From NCBI GenBank assembly GCA_965243145.1, contig CBDEUB010000002.1, forward strand, positions 2,294,001-2,358,000: 64,000 nt of DNA, read 5' to 3'. This document shows, one piece after another, positions 44,026 through 52,717 of this stretch; the stretch's first letter is position 1, and the number at the start of each line of letters is the position of its first letter. The position numbers and the translations under genes are program-made. A model generated the notes under the pieces. The model was not told the origin of the DNA, ran no database searches, and worked only from the letters and a program-made list of their open reading frames with translations. Source of the DNA: CBDBLK01 sp965243145. Its GTDB lineage: Bacteria; Bdellovibrionota; Bacteriovoracia; Bacteriovoracales; Bacteriovoracaceae.

Positions 44026-45082
44026 TTATTATTCCCGTCAAATGATCTTAAAAGACATTGGCCCCGGCGGACAAAAAAAACTGGCCCAGTCCAAAGTTCT
44101 CATTGTTGGAGCGGGGGGGCTTGGGCATCCCGTGGCGACTTATTTGGCAGTGGCCGGGGTGGGGAGAATGACGATCCTCGATTTTGATAAAGTGGAGGTG
44201 AGCAACCTCAACCGGCAGGTGTGTTTTTCTCCCCGTGATATAGGCCAGTATAAAGCGGAAGTGTTGGCCGCCAAAATTTCTGGCCAAAACCCTTTGATCC
44301 AAGTCGATTTTGCGGTAGAAAAATTTACTGTGCAAAATGGCCAAGAGCGGTTAAAACATTGCCACCTCGTCGTCGATTGTTGTGACGATTTGAAAACAAA
44401 ATACTTGATTCACGACTGCGCTTGGCTGTATCAAAAAGACCTGGTTCAGGCGGCCCTATACCAATATGAAGGCCAAATGCAAGTTTTTCCTTTTGCTCGA
44501 AAAAATAATAAAGGATGTTGGCGTTGCCAATTTCAAGAAGGGCCAAACATTCCGGCCGTTTATGGCACTTGCCGGGAAGCGGGAATCATCGGCGCTATAG
44601 CGGGAAACTTGGGAACTCTCCAAGCGACGGCATCTTTAAAGCTTTTATTGGGATTGGGTAAAGATTTATCTGGCCAAACCCTATTGTTCGATTTTATCAA
44701 TATGGAAATTCAAAAATTGAGTTGGAAAAAAAAGAGTGATTGTTTGCTTTGTTCCCAAAAGTCTTCCCCGGACATTTTGAAAAAATTTTACAGTATGGGG
44801 AAACAAGATTTTGAGTTGGAACAATTAAACGATCGGGACTACCACCTTATAGATATTCGTGAGCTGTACGAACGATCTTATCAAAGTGTCGTCGATCAAT
44901 ATCAAGTTACCCGCTTGCCTTATTCCCGTGTGATCGACTGGAAAAAAAACCTTTCCTTTGAGCAAAATTATCTCTTTTTTTGTGCCAGCGGTGCGAGAAG
45001 TACTTCCTTGGTCACTTCTTTGAGGCAACAGAATTATCAAAATTGTTATTCTTTGGCCGGAGGATTGAAGGCCTTGGCGTAG
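44012..45082 (+). CDS. moeB: MoeB-rhodanese: MoaD adenylyltransferase/sulfurtransferase
   Basis: 356 residues from ATG 44012 (GTG 44000 possible), overlapping moaE by 14 bases. An E1-like domain (YYSRQMILKDIG, VLIVGAGGLGHPVATYLA, NLNRQVCF, YGTCREAGIIG; zinc ligands CWRC and CLLC) activates MoaD. A C-terminal rhodanese domain with active loop CASGARS provides sulfur. The fused layout resembles eukaryotic MOCS3 and many bacterial MoeBR proteins. Confidence 0.9.
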   Translation: MQASDYYSRQMILKDIGPGGQKKLAQSKVLIVGAGGLGHPVATYLAVAGVGRMTILDFDKVEVSNLNRQVCFSPRDIGQYKAEVLAAKISGQNPLIQVDFAVEKFTVQNGQERLKHCHLVVDCCDDLKTKYLIHDCAWLYQKDLVQAALYQYEGQMQVFPFARKNNKGCWRCQFQEGPNIPAVYGTCREAGIIGAIAGNLGTLQATASLKLLLGLGKDLSGQTLLFDFINMEIQKLSWKKKSDCLLCSQKSSPDILKKFYSMGKQDFELEQLNDRDYHLIDIRELYERSYQSVVDQYQVTRLPYSRVIDWKKNLSFEQNYLFFCASGARSTSLVTSLRQQNYQNCYSLAGGLKALA

Positions 45083-45084
45083 AG

Positions 45085-45849
45085 TTGGAAAACTTTTATC
45101 CCTTAGTTCCCATTTTTTTTCTAGTGGCAGCTCTGTATTCTTGTGTTGGATTCGGTGGAGGCAGTAGTTATATCGCCCTGATGGTACTTTTTTCCGTTCC
45201 CTACGAAATGATCCCGCCCGTGGCCCTAATTTGCAATATCATCGTGGTTGCGGGAAACACCATATATTTTTGGCGGGGTGGCCATTTTGACTTAAAATTT
45301 TTATTCCCCTTGATCGTTTTATCTATCCCTTGTTCCTATTTGGGTGGCCTTATTTTAGTTCCCAAATCACTGTTTCAACTCATTTTGGCAACGGTTCTTT
45401 TTATCATCGGGATAAGAATGGCCGTCTTTGAAAAAAGAGAGTTTTATTGTAACGACGAAAAAAAACATTTCCCGTGGATGATTTCAGCGATTGTGGGAGG
45501 CGTTCTCGGCCTGCTCGCGGGAATAACCGGAATAGGCGGGGGCATTTTTTTGGCCCCCCTTCTCTATACCCTCAAATGGGGGACGCCGAAAAAAATTGCC
45601 GCCACCGCCAGCGCGTTTATTTTGATTAACTCTTTTTTTGGCCTTGCCGGACAAATGCAAAAATCATTAGTCTTAGATCGCGTCCTCCATTTTTATCCCT
45701 TTTATTTGGCCGTTTTCGCAGGAGGACAATTGGGCAGTTGGCGGTGCAATTTTCACATTCCGGAAAACCGTATTCGCAAGTTGACGGCGATACTGGTTTT
45801 GTTGGTGTCGGGAAAATTGATTTTGGACAAATTGTTTTTCCACAGCTAA
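45085..45849 (+). CDS. TSUP (TauE/SafE) family permease
   Basis: 254 residues, about eight helices; TTG 45085 chosen as the first in-frame start after moeB. SCVGFGGGSSYIALMVL and LGLLAGITGIGGGIFLAPLL are the two family motifs. At the end of the Moco array it could export a sulfur-containing anion or nitrite; this is inference from position only. Confidence 0.85.
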   Translation: MENFYPLVPIFFLVAALYSCVGFGGGSSYIALMVLFSVPYEMIPPVALICNIIVVAGNTIYFWRGGHFDLKFLFPLIVLSIPCSYLGGLILVPKSLFQLILATVLFIIGIRMAVFEKREFYCNDEKKHFPWMISAIVGGVLGLLAGITGIGGGIFLAPLLYTLKWGTPKKIAATASAFILINSFFGLAGQMQKSLVLDRVLHFYPFYLAVFAGGQLGSWRCNFHIPENRIRKLTAILVLLVSGKLILDKLFFHS

Positions 45850-45860
45850 AATACCTTTTT

Positions 45861-47465
45861 ATGGAAAATCAAATAAAAACCATTTCTCGGCAAGACTTTG
45901 AAAAGCGGGGAAAAAACCTGGTCTTTCGGGAAGGTAGCAAACAGGTTTTGGTTTTACAGGTTGGCGATGGCATTTACGCCCTCGACAACCGTTGCCCCCA
46001 CGAGGGTTATCCTTTGGCCCAAGGGACGGCCGACTCCATTTCCTGCTTATTGACCTGCCCTTGGCACAACTGGAAATTTGACTTAAAAACCGGCGAGTGC
46101 ACCACCGGAGGGGATAGGGTGAGAACTTATCCGGTCGAAGTTGTTGGAGACAACCTGTGTGTAGATTTGAGCGACCCCGCGCCGAAGGAGATTCGCCAAA
46201 AACTCACCCGCGATTTATGGGCCGCCTTTTTGGAGCGAGATTACGGCAGAATGTCCCGGGAAATCGCCCGCTGGGCCTTGCACGGATTTGGGCCGTTGGA
46301 ACTCTTGGGCCAGGCGGTTTTGTGGACGCACTCAAAATTGGAATGGGGAAGCACCCACGCTTTTGCCGCCAGTGCCGATTGGGCCAATCTTTATGAGCAA
46401 CATGGGGAACAACAGGATAAAATCGTCTGCCTCACCGAGGCCATAGATTATATGGCCCTGGATGCTTTGAGACACCGCGATTATCCTTTTGCTCCTCCCG
46501 CCCGGGCCTACAATGAGAGCGACTTACTGGATGCCATCGAGGGCGAAGAAGTCGGCCGGGCGGAGTCTTTAGTGGGGGCGGCCTTTGACAATGGCATGAG
46601 ATTTGGCGACTTGGTGGAGACTTTTGCCACTGCCGCCTTGAGGCACTACAACGATTTTGGCCACAGTCTCATCTACACGGTGAAATCCGAAGAATTGTGC
46701 CAGCGGCTCGGTGGCCTTCCCAATATTTGTCAAGTTGAGTGCGCTCTGGCCTTGAGTTTGGCCAGAAGTATAACTTACGCCACCAGGGAAGACCTCTTGC
46801 CCGAATTTAAACACTATGCTGAAACTTTGGCGGCGGTCGAGGCCTCCAGTTTTGGAAAAGGGGAATGGGAGGGGGAAGAATTGGCCCCTATGAATGCCGC
46901 CCAGATTTGCGCTTGGTTGCGGAAAAACGCCGTCCACTATAGTGCCGACTCTCTCTATCAAGCGCTCTTAAACGCCAATGGCCTGCACTTTTTGCGCTAC
47001 GATTTGGCCCACCAAGCAGTGGTCAATGTGGGGGTTGCGGATACTGCGGGATGGTTGAGCTTTACCCACGCTTTGACTTTTTCCAATGGGGTGAGGAGGG
47101 TGTGCGAACGCTTCCCCCAATTGTGGCCAGCGGGACTGGTGCAAATGGGCCTTTTCTATGGCCGCAATACTCCCTATATCAATTCTGACATTCAGCTTGC
47201 CGACTGGGTGGCCAGATCTCCCGATGATTTTCGCGCCCAAACCGTCGCGCGCCTTCTCGACCACGGCCTGGCCGCTCCCATTTTTAGCGCCCACTTACTC
47301 AAAACCAGCTTGGCCATTTTTGAAGAGGCCGAACGGGCACCGGAGGAAGTGGCCCAGGTTTTGTACGCGGGCCTTAACCGCTTTCTCAATTCCCCTATAA
47401 AACAGCGCCATGTCCGGCGCACGGCCTTTCAATCGTTGCAACTGGTTTCCAAAGATTTTTCCTGA
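45861..47465 (+). CDS. Rieske [2Fe-2S] protein with long helical domain
   Basis: 534 residues. The N-terminal 100 residues form a Rieske domain with CPHEGYPL and CPWHNWKF, the Cys-x-His ... Cys-x-x-His cluster ligands. The other ~430 residues are helical with many His and Trp (for example TAALRHYNDFGHSLIYTVK), perhaps a questin oxidase-like fold. There is no ring-hydroxylase iron triad that I can identify. Possible electron-transfer or oxidoreductase role coupled to the nap cluster, or simple read-through neighbour. Confidence 0.75.
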   Translation: MENQIKTISRQDFEKRGKNLVFREGSKQVLVLQVGDGIYALDNRCPHEGYPLAQGTADSISCLLTCPWHNWKFDLKTGECTTGGDRVRTYPVEVVGDNLCVDLSDPAPKEIRQKLTRDLWAAFLERDYGRMSREIARWALHGFGPLELLGQAVLWTHSKLEWGSTHAFAASADWANLYEQHGEQQDKIVCLTEAIDYMALDALRHRDYPFAPPARAYNESDLLDAIEGEEVGRAESLVGAAFDNGMRFGDLVETFATAALRHYNDFGHSLIYTVKSEELCQRLGGLPNICQVECALALSLARSITYATREDLLPEFKHYAETLAAVEASSFGKGEWEGEELAPMNAAQICAWLRKNAVHYSADSLYQALLNANGLHFLRYDLAHQAVVNVGVADTAGWLSFTHALTFSNGVRRVCERFPQLWPAGLVQMGLFYGRNTPYINSDIQLADWVARSPDDFRAQTVARLLDHGLAAPIFSAHLLKTSLAIFEEAERAPEEVAQVLYAGLNRFLNSPIKQRHVRRTAFQSLQLVSKDFS

Positions 47466-47473
47466 GAGGTTCC

Positions 47474-48172
47474 ATGTATCTTGTAACTTCTCTTTTATTG
47501 TTTTGCAGTGCTTATGCCCACGGCCTCTCTTCCTCGATAGCACTCCCCGAGGGGGAAATGTTCAAACAGTTGCAAGAGCGCAAGTTTATTCTCAAAAGGC
47601 TCCCTAAAAAAAAGGGCCAAGTTTGGCCAGAAATTGAAGTGTGGGCCTTGGTTTTGGCCCCGCCATTGGCCTCGGCCGCCATTTTTGCCGCCTATGATTA
47701 CCAAAAAAAATATGTCCCCAATCTGGTGAAGAGTGAAGTGCTGGGAGACTCGCCGCCCACCGAGGTGCAGGTTCGCTACGAAATGGATTTAACCTGGCCA
47801 GCGTCCAATCACCATTATGTGCACGGACACCGCCTCTCGATGCCTCAAAAGGGCCACTACCGTGTGGATTGGTTTATGATCCAATCCAATTTGGTGGAAT
47901 CTCTCGAAGGGTTTGTCTATTTTAGGCCTTACCATTTGGGGAAGGGAAAGGAGGGCCTTGAGGCCCAGGGGACTTTGATGCTCTACCGCGCCTTGGTTAC
48001 GCCTAAGGCCCGCTGGGTGGGAATCCTCGGCCGTTTTATGGCCAGGGATGTGGAGCGCAGTTTGCGCGCAACCGTCGCCGAGATCGAACGGCTACATTCC
48101 TCGAAAAACCCGCTGGTCAAACGCTATTCCATCAAGATTGAGCGCACTTTGAATGGCCAAAAGGCCTATTAA
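47474..48172 (+). CDS. Exported SRPBCC-like protein
   Basis: 232 residues with a signal peptide (MYLVTSLLLFCSAYAHG), a second hydrophobic stretch near residues 60-75, and a beta/helix pattern that ends in a long amphipathic helix, as in START/SRPBCC lipid-binding folds. Similar in outline to the protein at 56642. Nine bases after the Rieske gene; the last gene of the array. Confidence 0.55.
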   Translation: MYLVTSLLLFCSAYAHGLSSSIALPEGEMFKQLQERKFILKRLPKKKGQVWPEIEVWALVLAPPLASAAIFAAYDYQKKYVPNLVKSEVLGDSPPTEVQVRYEMDLTWPASNHHYVHGHRLSMPQKGHYRVDWFMIQSNLVESLEGFVYFRPYHLGKGKEGLEAQGTLMLYRALVTPKARWVGILGRFMARDVERSLRATVAEIERLHSSKNPLVKRYSIKIERTLNGQKAY

Positions 48173-48174
48173 AG

Positions 48175-48789
48175 TTACCGTAAAACTCTATAGGGCACTT
48201 GAAATTTGAAAGTGCGGATTTCTTGAAGCGGATACTCTTCGCAATTTCCCAGAGATACCCTGTTCCGTTGGCATTGGTATATTTTTTGCCAGGCAACGAT
48301 CATAAAACCTTCTCCGTCTTCTTTGCTGTCCCCTTGGGCCTCAATGTGGAGCAAGGGGGAATCAATAACGAGGGGAGATTTTGTGAAAGGCAGAAAATCG
48401 TACCATCTTTGATGAGAGCAACTGTTAATTTCCAAACTCGGTTTACCAGAAGTGTGGGTATCCATTCTGAGTTCACAGTCCAAGGTGTAATCGTCGCCAT
48501 CCATATTTAAATTTATGGTGAGGTCTAACCAGTAGAACCATACTTTACTAATCTCGATGGAGGTGACTTTGATCGAACCGTCTGGACTCAAAGATTCTTC
48601 CAGCGCCGGAATAAACAAGTCTTTACGGATGGCCACTTCATACTCTGACTTTTCTGAGTCTCCAAAAACGGTTCGGTGTTCGGTATGATACAACAGCGTT
48701 GGCGTTTCAACAGTTTTGCTTTCGTTGGCGAAGGCGGGCAAAAACCAAACCAGGGCGGATAAGGCAAATATCAGCTTAGAAGTCTGCAT
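48175..48789 (-). CDS. Secreted protein, paralog A
   Basis: 204 residues; signal MQTSKLIFALSALVWFLPAFA. Shares FETPTLLYxTE, AIRKDLxIPALExSL, and SPLLHIEA with the protein encoded just upstream. Mature part beta-rich with four or more Cys. Convergent with 47474-48172, two bases apart. No family recognised; tandem duplicates suggest a lineage-specific envelope or secreted family. Confidence 0.65.
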   Translation of the reverse strand: MQTSKLIFALSALVWFLPAFANESKTVETPTLLYHTEHRTVFGDSEKSEYEVAIRKDLFIPALEESLSPDGSIKVTSIEISKVWFYWLDLTINLNMDGDDYTLDCELRMDTHTSGKPSLEINSCSHQRWYDFLPFTKSPLVIDSPLLHIEAQGDSKEDGEGFMIVAWQKIYQCQRNRVSLGNCEEYPLQEIRTFKFQVPYRVLR

Positions 48790-49369
48790 TGTCGGCCTCG
48801 GTAACAGCGGTATAGGGCACTTGAAATTTTATGACTTCGCTTTTGGACGAATATTCCCATTCCCTACAGTTATTTTCTTTAACAAAAATGTTATTTTGAC
48901 AGTTGTAGGTCTTGTTCCACATGACGATCATAAAACCATCTCCGTTGTCTTCGCCGTTGAGTTCGGCCTCAATATGCAGCAGGGGTGAACTCATATTTTC
49001 GGGGCAATCGTCAATTTTTAAACGCACTTTGCTGTCTGGATAATTTGTTTCCAAAGTGAGCGTGCAGGCCAGGTCGTAATTGTTGCCGTTGATGTTTACA
49101 TTCATGGCCAAAATGAGCGAATGGTACGATGTACCCCGAACTTTGATGGAATTGACTTTGCTTGGGCCATTTTGGCCCAGGGATTTTTCCAATGCCGGAA
49201 TCAGCAAGTCTTTGCGGATGGCAATTTCGTCCTCGTACATGCTGCCGTAAAGTTCATCCGATCTTTCGGTATAGTAGAGAAGGGTTGGCGTTTCAAAGGT
49301 TTCGGTGTCTTGGGCGAGGGCGGGTAAAAACCAGGTGAGGCCCACCAGTACGAACATTAAACTTTTCAC
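48776..49369 (-). CDS. Secreted protein, paralog B
   Basis: 197 residues from GTG 49369, giving signal SLMFVLVGLTWFLPALA. The longer in-frame extension upstream reads through the 127-bp repeat element and is not a signal peptide. About 40% identical to paralog A and overlapping it by 14 bases, so both are cotranscribed. Confidence 0.65.
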   Translation of the reverse strand: MKSLMFVLVGLTWFLPALAQDTETFETPTLLYYTERSDELYGSMYEDEIAIRKDLLIPALEKSLGQNGPSKVNSIKVRGTSYHSLILAMNVNINGNNYDLACTLTLETNYPDSKVRLKIDDCPENMSSPLLHIEAELNGEDNGDGFMIVMWNKTYNCQNNIFVKENNCREWEYSSKSEVIKFQVPYTAVTEADNADF

Positions 49370-49374
49370 AATTT

Positions 49375-49501
49375 GTAAGTGCTCACACTTCAGGCCATCT
49401 TGCGAGTCAGCTTCGCCATCGCTCCTTGCGATGTGCTTTGAGCACACCTCAGTCGCTCTGTCTCGCTTCCCCTCAGTCTGACCTAAATTGTGAGCACTTA
49501 C
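49375..49501. mobile_element. MITE-like element with 13-bp terminal inverted repeats
   Basis: GTAAGTGCTCACA at 49375-49387 and TGTGAGCACTTAC at 49489-49501 are perfect inverted repeats bounding 127 bp. No coding capacity of its own. It sits five bases upstream of the paralog B start, so it carries or separates that gene's promoter. No clear target duplication at the ends. A partial copy lies at 3989-4010. Confidence 0.65.
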
Positions 49502-49666
49502 CGTGCTATTGCCATAATTTTTCGTTGAGGTATGAGTAGTTACCACAATCTTACTCCTGTTCAAGAGTGGCCACCATTGGCACGCTCGGGGGAACCCTAA
49601 GGGGAAAAAAACTATTTTGCAATAGTTTTTTCTGTGAGCATGGCAGCATTTCCCGGTGGAAAGGGA

Positions 49667-49693
49667 AGCGGGGAAACGCAAGATTTCCCCGCT
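49667..49693 (-). terminator. Strong hairpin after redoxin gene
   Basis: AGCGGGGAAA and TTTCCCCGCT pair over 10 bp with a 7-base loop, 13 bases after the redoxin stop on the minus strand. No long U tract follows, so it may be Rho-assisted. Confidence 0.6.
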
Positions 49694-49706
49694 CCATTAT
49701 AAAAGA

Positions 49707-50303
49707 TTAATTGTACTTGACGCTACAACCGTAAGGTGGGGTTTTGGCGACTTTGACCACCTGTCCTTTTAGGGTCGCATCGACGGCCTCGACGATGTAA
49801 TTGCGCGATCCGTCAATGTCGCTGGTATCGGTGGAGGGGCGGTTGTCGATGGCCCCCTGATAGGCCAATTTTCCCTCTTTGGAGACCAGATACATGTGGG
49901 GAGTGGTCTGCGCTCCGTAGGCCTTGCCTACCGTACCTTCAGGATCGAGCAAGATGGCGTTTTGCTGGGATTTGTTTTGCTCTTGCAGCGCTACAGCTCC
50001 GGCCCGGTCGACATGGCCCTGCTCGCCTTTGGCCGAAGAAATGACCGTCAACCACACCACTCCCTGCTCGCGCAAGCGCTTCTGCAAGGCCTGCATGTGG
50101 CCGCCCTGGTAGTGCTTTTTGACAAAGGGACAACCGTTGTTAAACCACTCCAACACCACTGGTTTACCCCGGTAGTCGGAGAGTTTGTGGGTCTTGCCGT
50201 CACTGCCGGCCAGAGAAAAATCGGGAGCATTTTGCCCCACTTCCGCCGCTTGGGCAAAGGCCAAATTCAGGGCCGCCGCCGCTATCCATATTAGGATTTT
50301 CAT
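49707..50303 (-). CDS. Exported thioredoxin-fold redoxin
   Basis: 198 residues; signal MKILIWIAAAALNLAFAQAA. AhpC/TSA-type fold (APDFSLAGSDGKTHKLSDYRGKPVVLEWFNNGCPFVKKHYQ). The active site is CPFV with a single Cys, not CxxC, so a peroxiredoxin-like or one-cysteine thiol role is likelier than disulfide reduction. QTTPHMYLV holds the cis-Pro. AAGGAAGG precedes the ATG. Confidence 0.85.
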   Translation of the reverse strand: MKILIWIAAAALNLAFAQAAEVGQNAPDFSLAGSDGKTHKLSDYRGKPVVLEWFNNGCPFVKKHYQGGHMQALQKRLREQGVVWLTVISSAKGEQGHVDRAGAVALQEQNKSQQNAILLDPEGTVGKAYGAQTTPHMYLVSKEGKLAYQGAIDNRPSTDTSDIDGSRNYIVEAVDATLKGQVVKVAKTPPYGCSVKYN

Positions 50304-50352
50304 ACTTCACCTTCCTTTAAGAGGGTTGTCGGGAACATTCCCTTGAAAGGTT

Positions 50353-50381
50353 GTTTAAAGGCCCGGAGTGAGGGTTGTCAA
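50353..50381 (-). promoter_or_regulatory. Sigma70-type promoter of redoxin gene
   Basis: On the minus strand, TTGACA (50381-50376), 17 bases, TTAAAC (50358-50353), 50 bases before the ATG. Confidence 0.5.
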
Positions 50382-50422
50382 TAATGCGTAATATTATTAA
50401 AAGAGTTACTCTTTAAATTTCT

Positions 50423-50867
50423 TTAAAACGATGGATGAACGGCCCGAGCTATAAAAAGTCCTAAAATGGCCGCTTCGGGGTAAGTTTTTTCAACAACGCG
50501 TTGCATTGATTTAAAGCTGGCCCCTGTCGTAATAATGTCATCGTAGACGACTATGGTCTTGGGATGAGGATTGAGCAAACCTTCATCTATTTTATAGTTG
50601 GCGTAATGGTCGTCTGGGCCTGGCCTAGAATCCGATTGATGGGCAGCGGGCCTGCTCTGAATGGTTTGAATCAATTCACGATAATCAAATGAAGGTTCCC
50701 TTTTTTTCAACTGATTTTTTGAAATTAAAGATCAAATCATTCATTTTACTGTGATGATACCCTCCTCCCACGGTGTAGTCTCCATAGAAATAACAATCAT
50801 CTTCAGGCCTTAAATAAGAATGCTCTTGTCTTAATAATTCATCTATGGATTGAAGTTTACTTGACAT
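50423..50867 (-). pseudogene. DprA-linked phosphoribosyltransferase, frameshifted and shortened
   Basis: The N-terminal frame (ATG 50867; CYFYGDYTVGGGYHHSKMNDLIFNFKK) ends at a TGA near 50685. The C-terminal frame (RELIQTIQSRPAAHQSDSRPGPDD, then PRPP-loop IVVYDDIITTGASF and GLFIARA) continues in the +1 frame. The switch is at a run of seven A on the minus strand (50701-50707); deleting one A restores one frame. Compared with intact relatives as I remember them, about 70 central residues also seem to be missing. Probably inactive. Directly follows dprA with an 11-base overlap. Confidence 0.55.
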
Positions 50868-51759
50868 TGGGTAGTACGCGCTCAATATCTTCAAAATCGC
50901 GCACGCGAATGGCCCCCTGACGCTCAAATTTTTGTGGCCAACTGAGAGCAGGATTATCAAAACAATTATTGAGAATAAAGACTTTACGGCCCTGTTTTAA
51001 GGCCGCTCTGGCCTGAATGAGCGTTCCCGAAGTTTCCCCTGCCTCCACAATAATGGTTGCTTCAGTCATGGCGGACATAGTTTTATTGCGTTCGGGAAAA
51101 TAAAATCTGTTAATTTTAGGAGTGTTTGCGTGGTAGCGAATGATCGGTACTTGGCTTATTAAAAGATGGTGAGCAGCAATTTTTTTTTGAAGTTCAAAGT
51201 TTTTCTTGGGGTAGGTGTGGGAAAGAGGGGTGCCAATGACGGCAACTGTCCGTCCATTCATTTCAATTGCTGTTTGGTGAGCAACAGTGTCTATTCCCGA
51301 TGCTAAACCAGAGTAAATCGTATATCCTTTGTCAATTAGCTTGGTAACCAGTTTTTGTGTTCTTTTTTTTCCATTTTCGGAAGGTTTCCTGGTTCCCACT
51401 ACTGCTACTCCTGGAGAAAAGGCCAAGTCCCAAATTCCTTGGAAATACAATAAAAATAAAGGATGATCTGCATCGTGAAGTTTATTAGGATAATCGAAAG
51501 TGCCATCAATGCGCACTCCAAAAGTTTCCACTCCGGCCTTATTAAGGTACTCAATAGTTTGTTGATAAAATTTTAATGCTGTATTGGGATCAACGATTTC
51601 TGAGGCCAATTGGGCCTTTTCGTTTTTGAGTTTATCTCTGAACTGTTTAAATGAAGAAACTCCATTGGCCCACAGGGCCTCAAACGCTCCGATCTCTAAC
51701 TTTGGAGAAACTTCTTCTAATAGATTTACCGATACTGAACCCAAGTTATTACTCCCCAA
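50857..51759 (-). CDS. dprA: DprA/Smf-like protein
   Basis: 300 residues, Rossmann SLOG fold: GVAVVGTRKPSENGKKR, YSGLASGIDTVAHQTAIEMNGRTVAVIGTPL, YPKKNFELQKKIAAHHLLISQ, EAGETSGTLIQARAALKQGRKVFIL. DprA loads RecA on incoming ssDNA during transformation; related short SLOG proteins also occur in nucleotide-based conflict systems. No C-terminal winged helix is present. Pairing with a phosphoribosyltransferase is a known genomic association. Confidence 0.85.
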   Translation of the reverse strand: MGSNNLGSVSVNLLEEVSPKLEIGAFEALWANGVSSFKQFRDKLKNEKAQLASEIVDPNTALKFYQQTIEYLNKAGVETFGVRIDGTFDYPNKLHDADHPLFLLYFQGIWDLAFSPGVAVVGTRKPSENGKKRTQKLVTKLIDKGYTIYSGLASGIDTVAHQTAIEMNGRTVAVIGTPLSHTYPKKNFELQKKIAAHHLLISQVPIIRYHANTPKINRFYFPERNKTMSAMTEATIIVEAGETSGTLIQARAALKQGRKVFILNNCFDNPALSWPQKFERQGAIRVRDFEDIERVLPNVK

Positions 51760-51942
51760 AATATTTTTCCTTAGTGCAAGTTCCTTTAAGATTTGTCAAT
51801 GATTTAATGCGTTATAAAGTTTGCTCAAATGGCCCACCTCTCTCGAAAGGGTTTTTCGTTTTGCAATCGCCTCGAAAAATTTGGCCAGATTGAAGCAATT
51901 TTCAATTTGCACTACAATGAAAACTGTAGAGAGGAGTGACTT

Positions 51943-52299
51943 TTGATCGTTTTTCGGCCCTACAAAAAGTATGCCGACTTTTCTGGCCGGGCGAGAAGGC
52001 GGGAGTATTGGTTATTCTCTCTTTTCTGCATCACTGTGGAATCTATGATTTTCTTCTTTGAAGAAATGTATGGGCCAGTGGCAAAACTCGATCTTTTATC
52101 TTATCTCTTTTTATTGGTTTCTATCGTTCCCCACTTTGCCGTCGTGGTGCGCAGGCTACACGATACGGACAGGACGGGGTGGTGGTTCCTGATAGGCCTG
52201 GTTCCTCTCATCGGCCAAGTGTGGTTTGTGATTTTGATGTGTATGAACGGAACCTCCGGCAACAACCGCTTCGGCCCAAACCCTAAGACAGCTTCTTAA
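51943..52299 (+). CDS. DUF805 membrane protein
   Basis: 118 residues, TTG start with GAGGAG upstream. Typical DUF805: FSGRARRREYWLFSLFCI, three to four transmembrane helices, VVRRLHDTDRTGWWFLIGLVPLIG, and NRFGPNP at the end. Inner membrane; function unknown. Its end overlaps the convergent gene by 4 bases. Confidence 0.88.
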   Translation: MIVFRPYKKYADFSGRARRREYWLFSLFCITVESMIFFFEEMYGPVAKLDLLSYLFLLVSIVPHFAVVVRRLHDTDRTGWWFLIGLVPLIGQVWFVILMCMNGTSGNNRFGPNPKTAS

Positions 52300-52715
52300 C
52301 CTTCACCCGTCTCCCAGGCATCAGTGTCAATTAAGGCCTGTTTCACCCATTGGAATCCCAGGTGGTACTCGTCTACCAATCGGTTGAATTTTTCTACCGC
52401 CTCGTCGGGATTGGAACAGTGAAAGAACTTCTTTTCGTAGATGAGGGAACCAAAGATGACATTCATAATAAACACCACTTGTTTGCGCTCGGTGGCCTCG
52501 TCCAAAAAATAATGGCACAGTTTTTCGTAACCGCTATAACCCTTGTCGCTCAAGTTGAATTGGCCCTGCTCTCCGGCAAAGTAGTCGTGAATCGTCTCCC
52601 AAGTCCGGTTTTGAAGATCGCCGTGGCCCGTGCGTTCATCCACATACCACCCTCCGATGTATTCCTCCCAAATGTCGATAACTCGCTCTCTAAAGGCGAG
52701 GGGAATGGGTTTCAC
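52296..52715 (-). CDS. Small acidic partner of topoisomerase B gene
   Basis: 139 residues from GTG 52715, two bases after the topoisomerase stop; the longer in-frame extension overlaps the topoisomerase gene and is its shadow. Acidic, helical (AFRERVIDIWEEYIGGWYVDE, GYSGYEKLCHYFLDEATERKQVVFIMNVIFGS). No family recognised. Tight coupling suggests a functional link to the topoisomerase subunit. Confidence 0.65.
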   Translation of the reverse strand: MKPIPLAFRERVIDIWEEYIGGWYVDERTGHGDLQNRTWETIHDYFAGEQGQFNLSDKGYSGYEKLCHYFLDEATERKQVVFIMNVIFGSLIYEKKFFHCSNPDEAVEKFNRLVDEYHLGFQWVKQALIDTDAWETGEG

Positions 52716-52717
52716 AA

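Noticed and set aside
50685..50710. Programmed -1 frameshift at A AAA AAG in the phosphoribosyltransferase gene
   Set aside because: A -1 shift leads to a stop within about ten codons; the second half is in the +1 frame.
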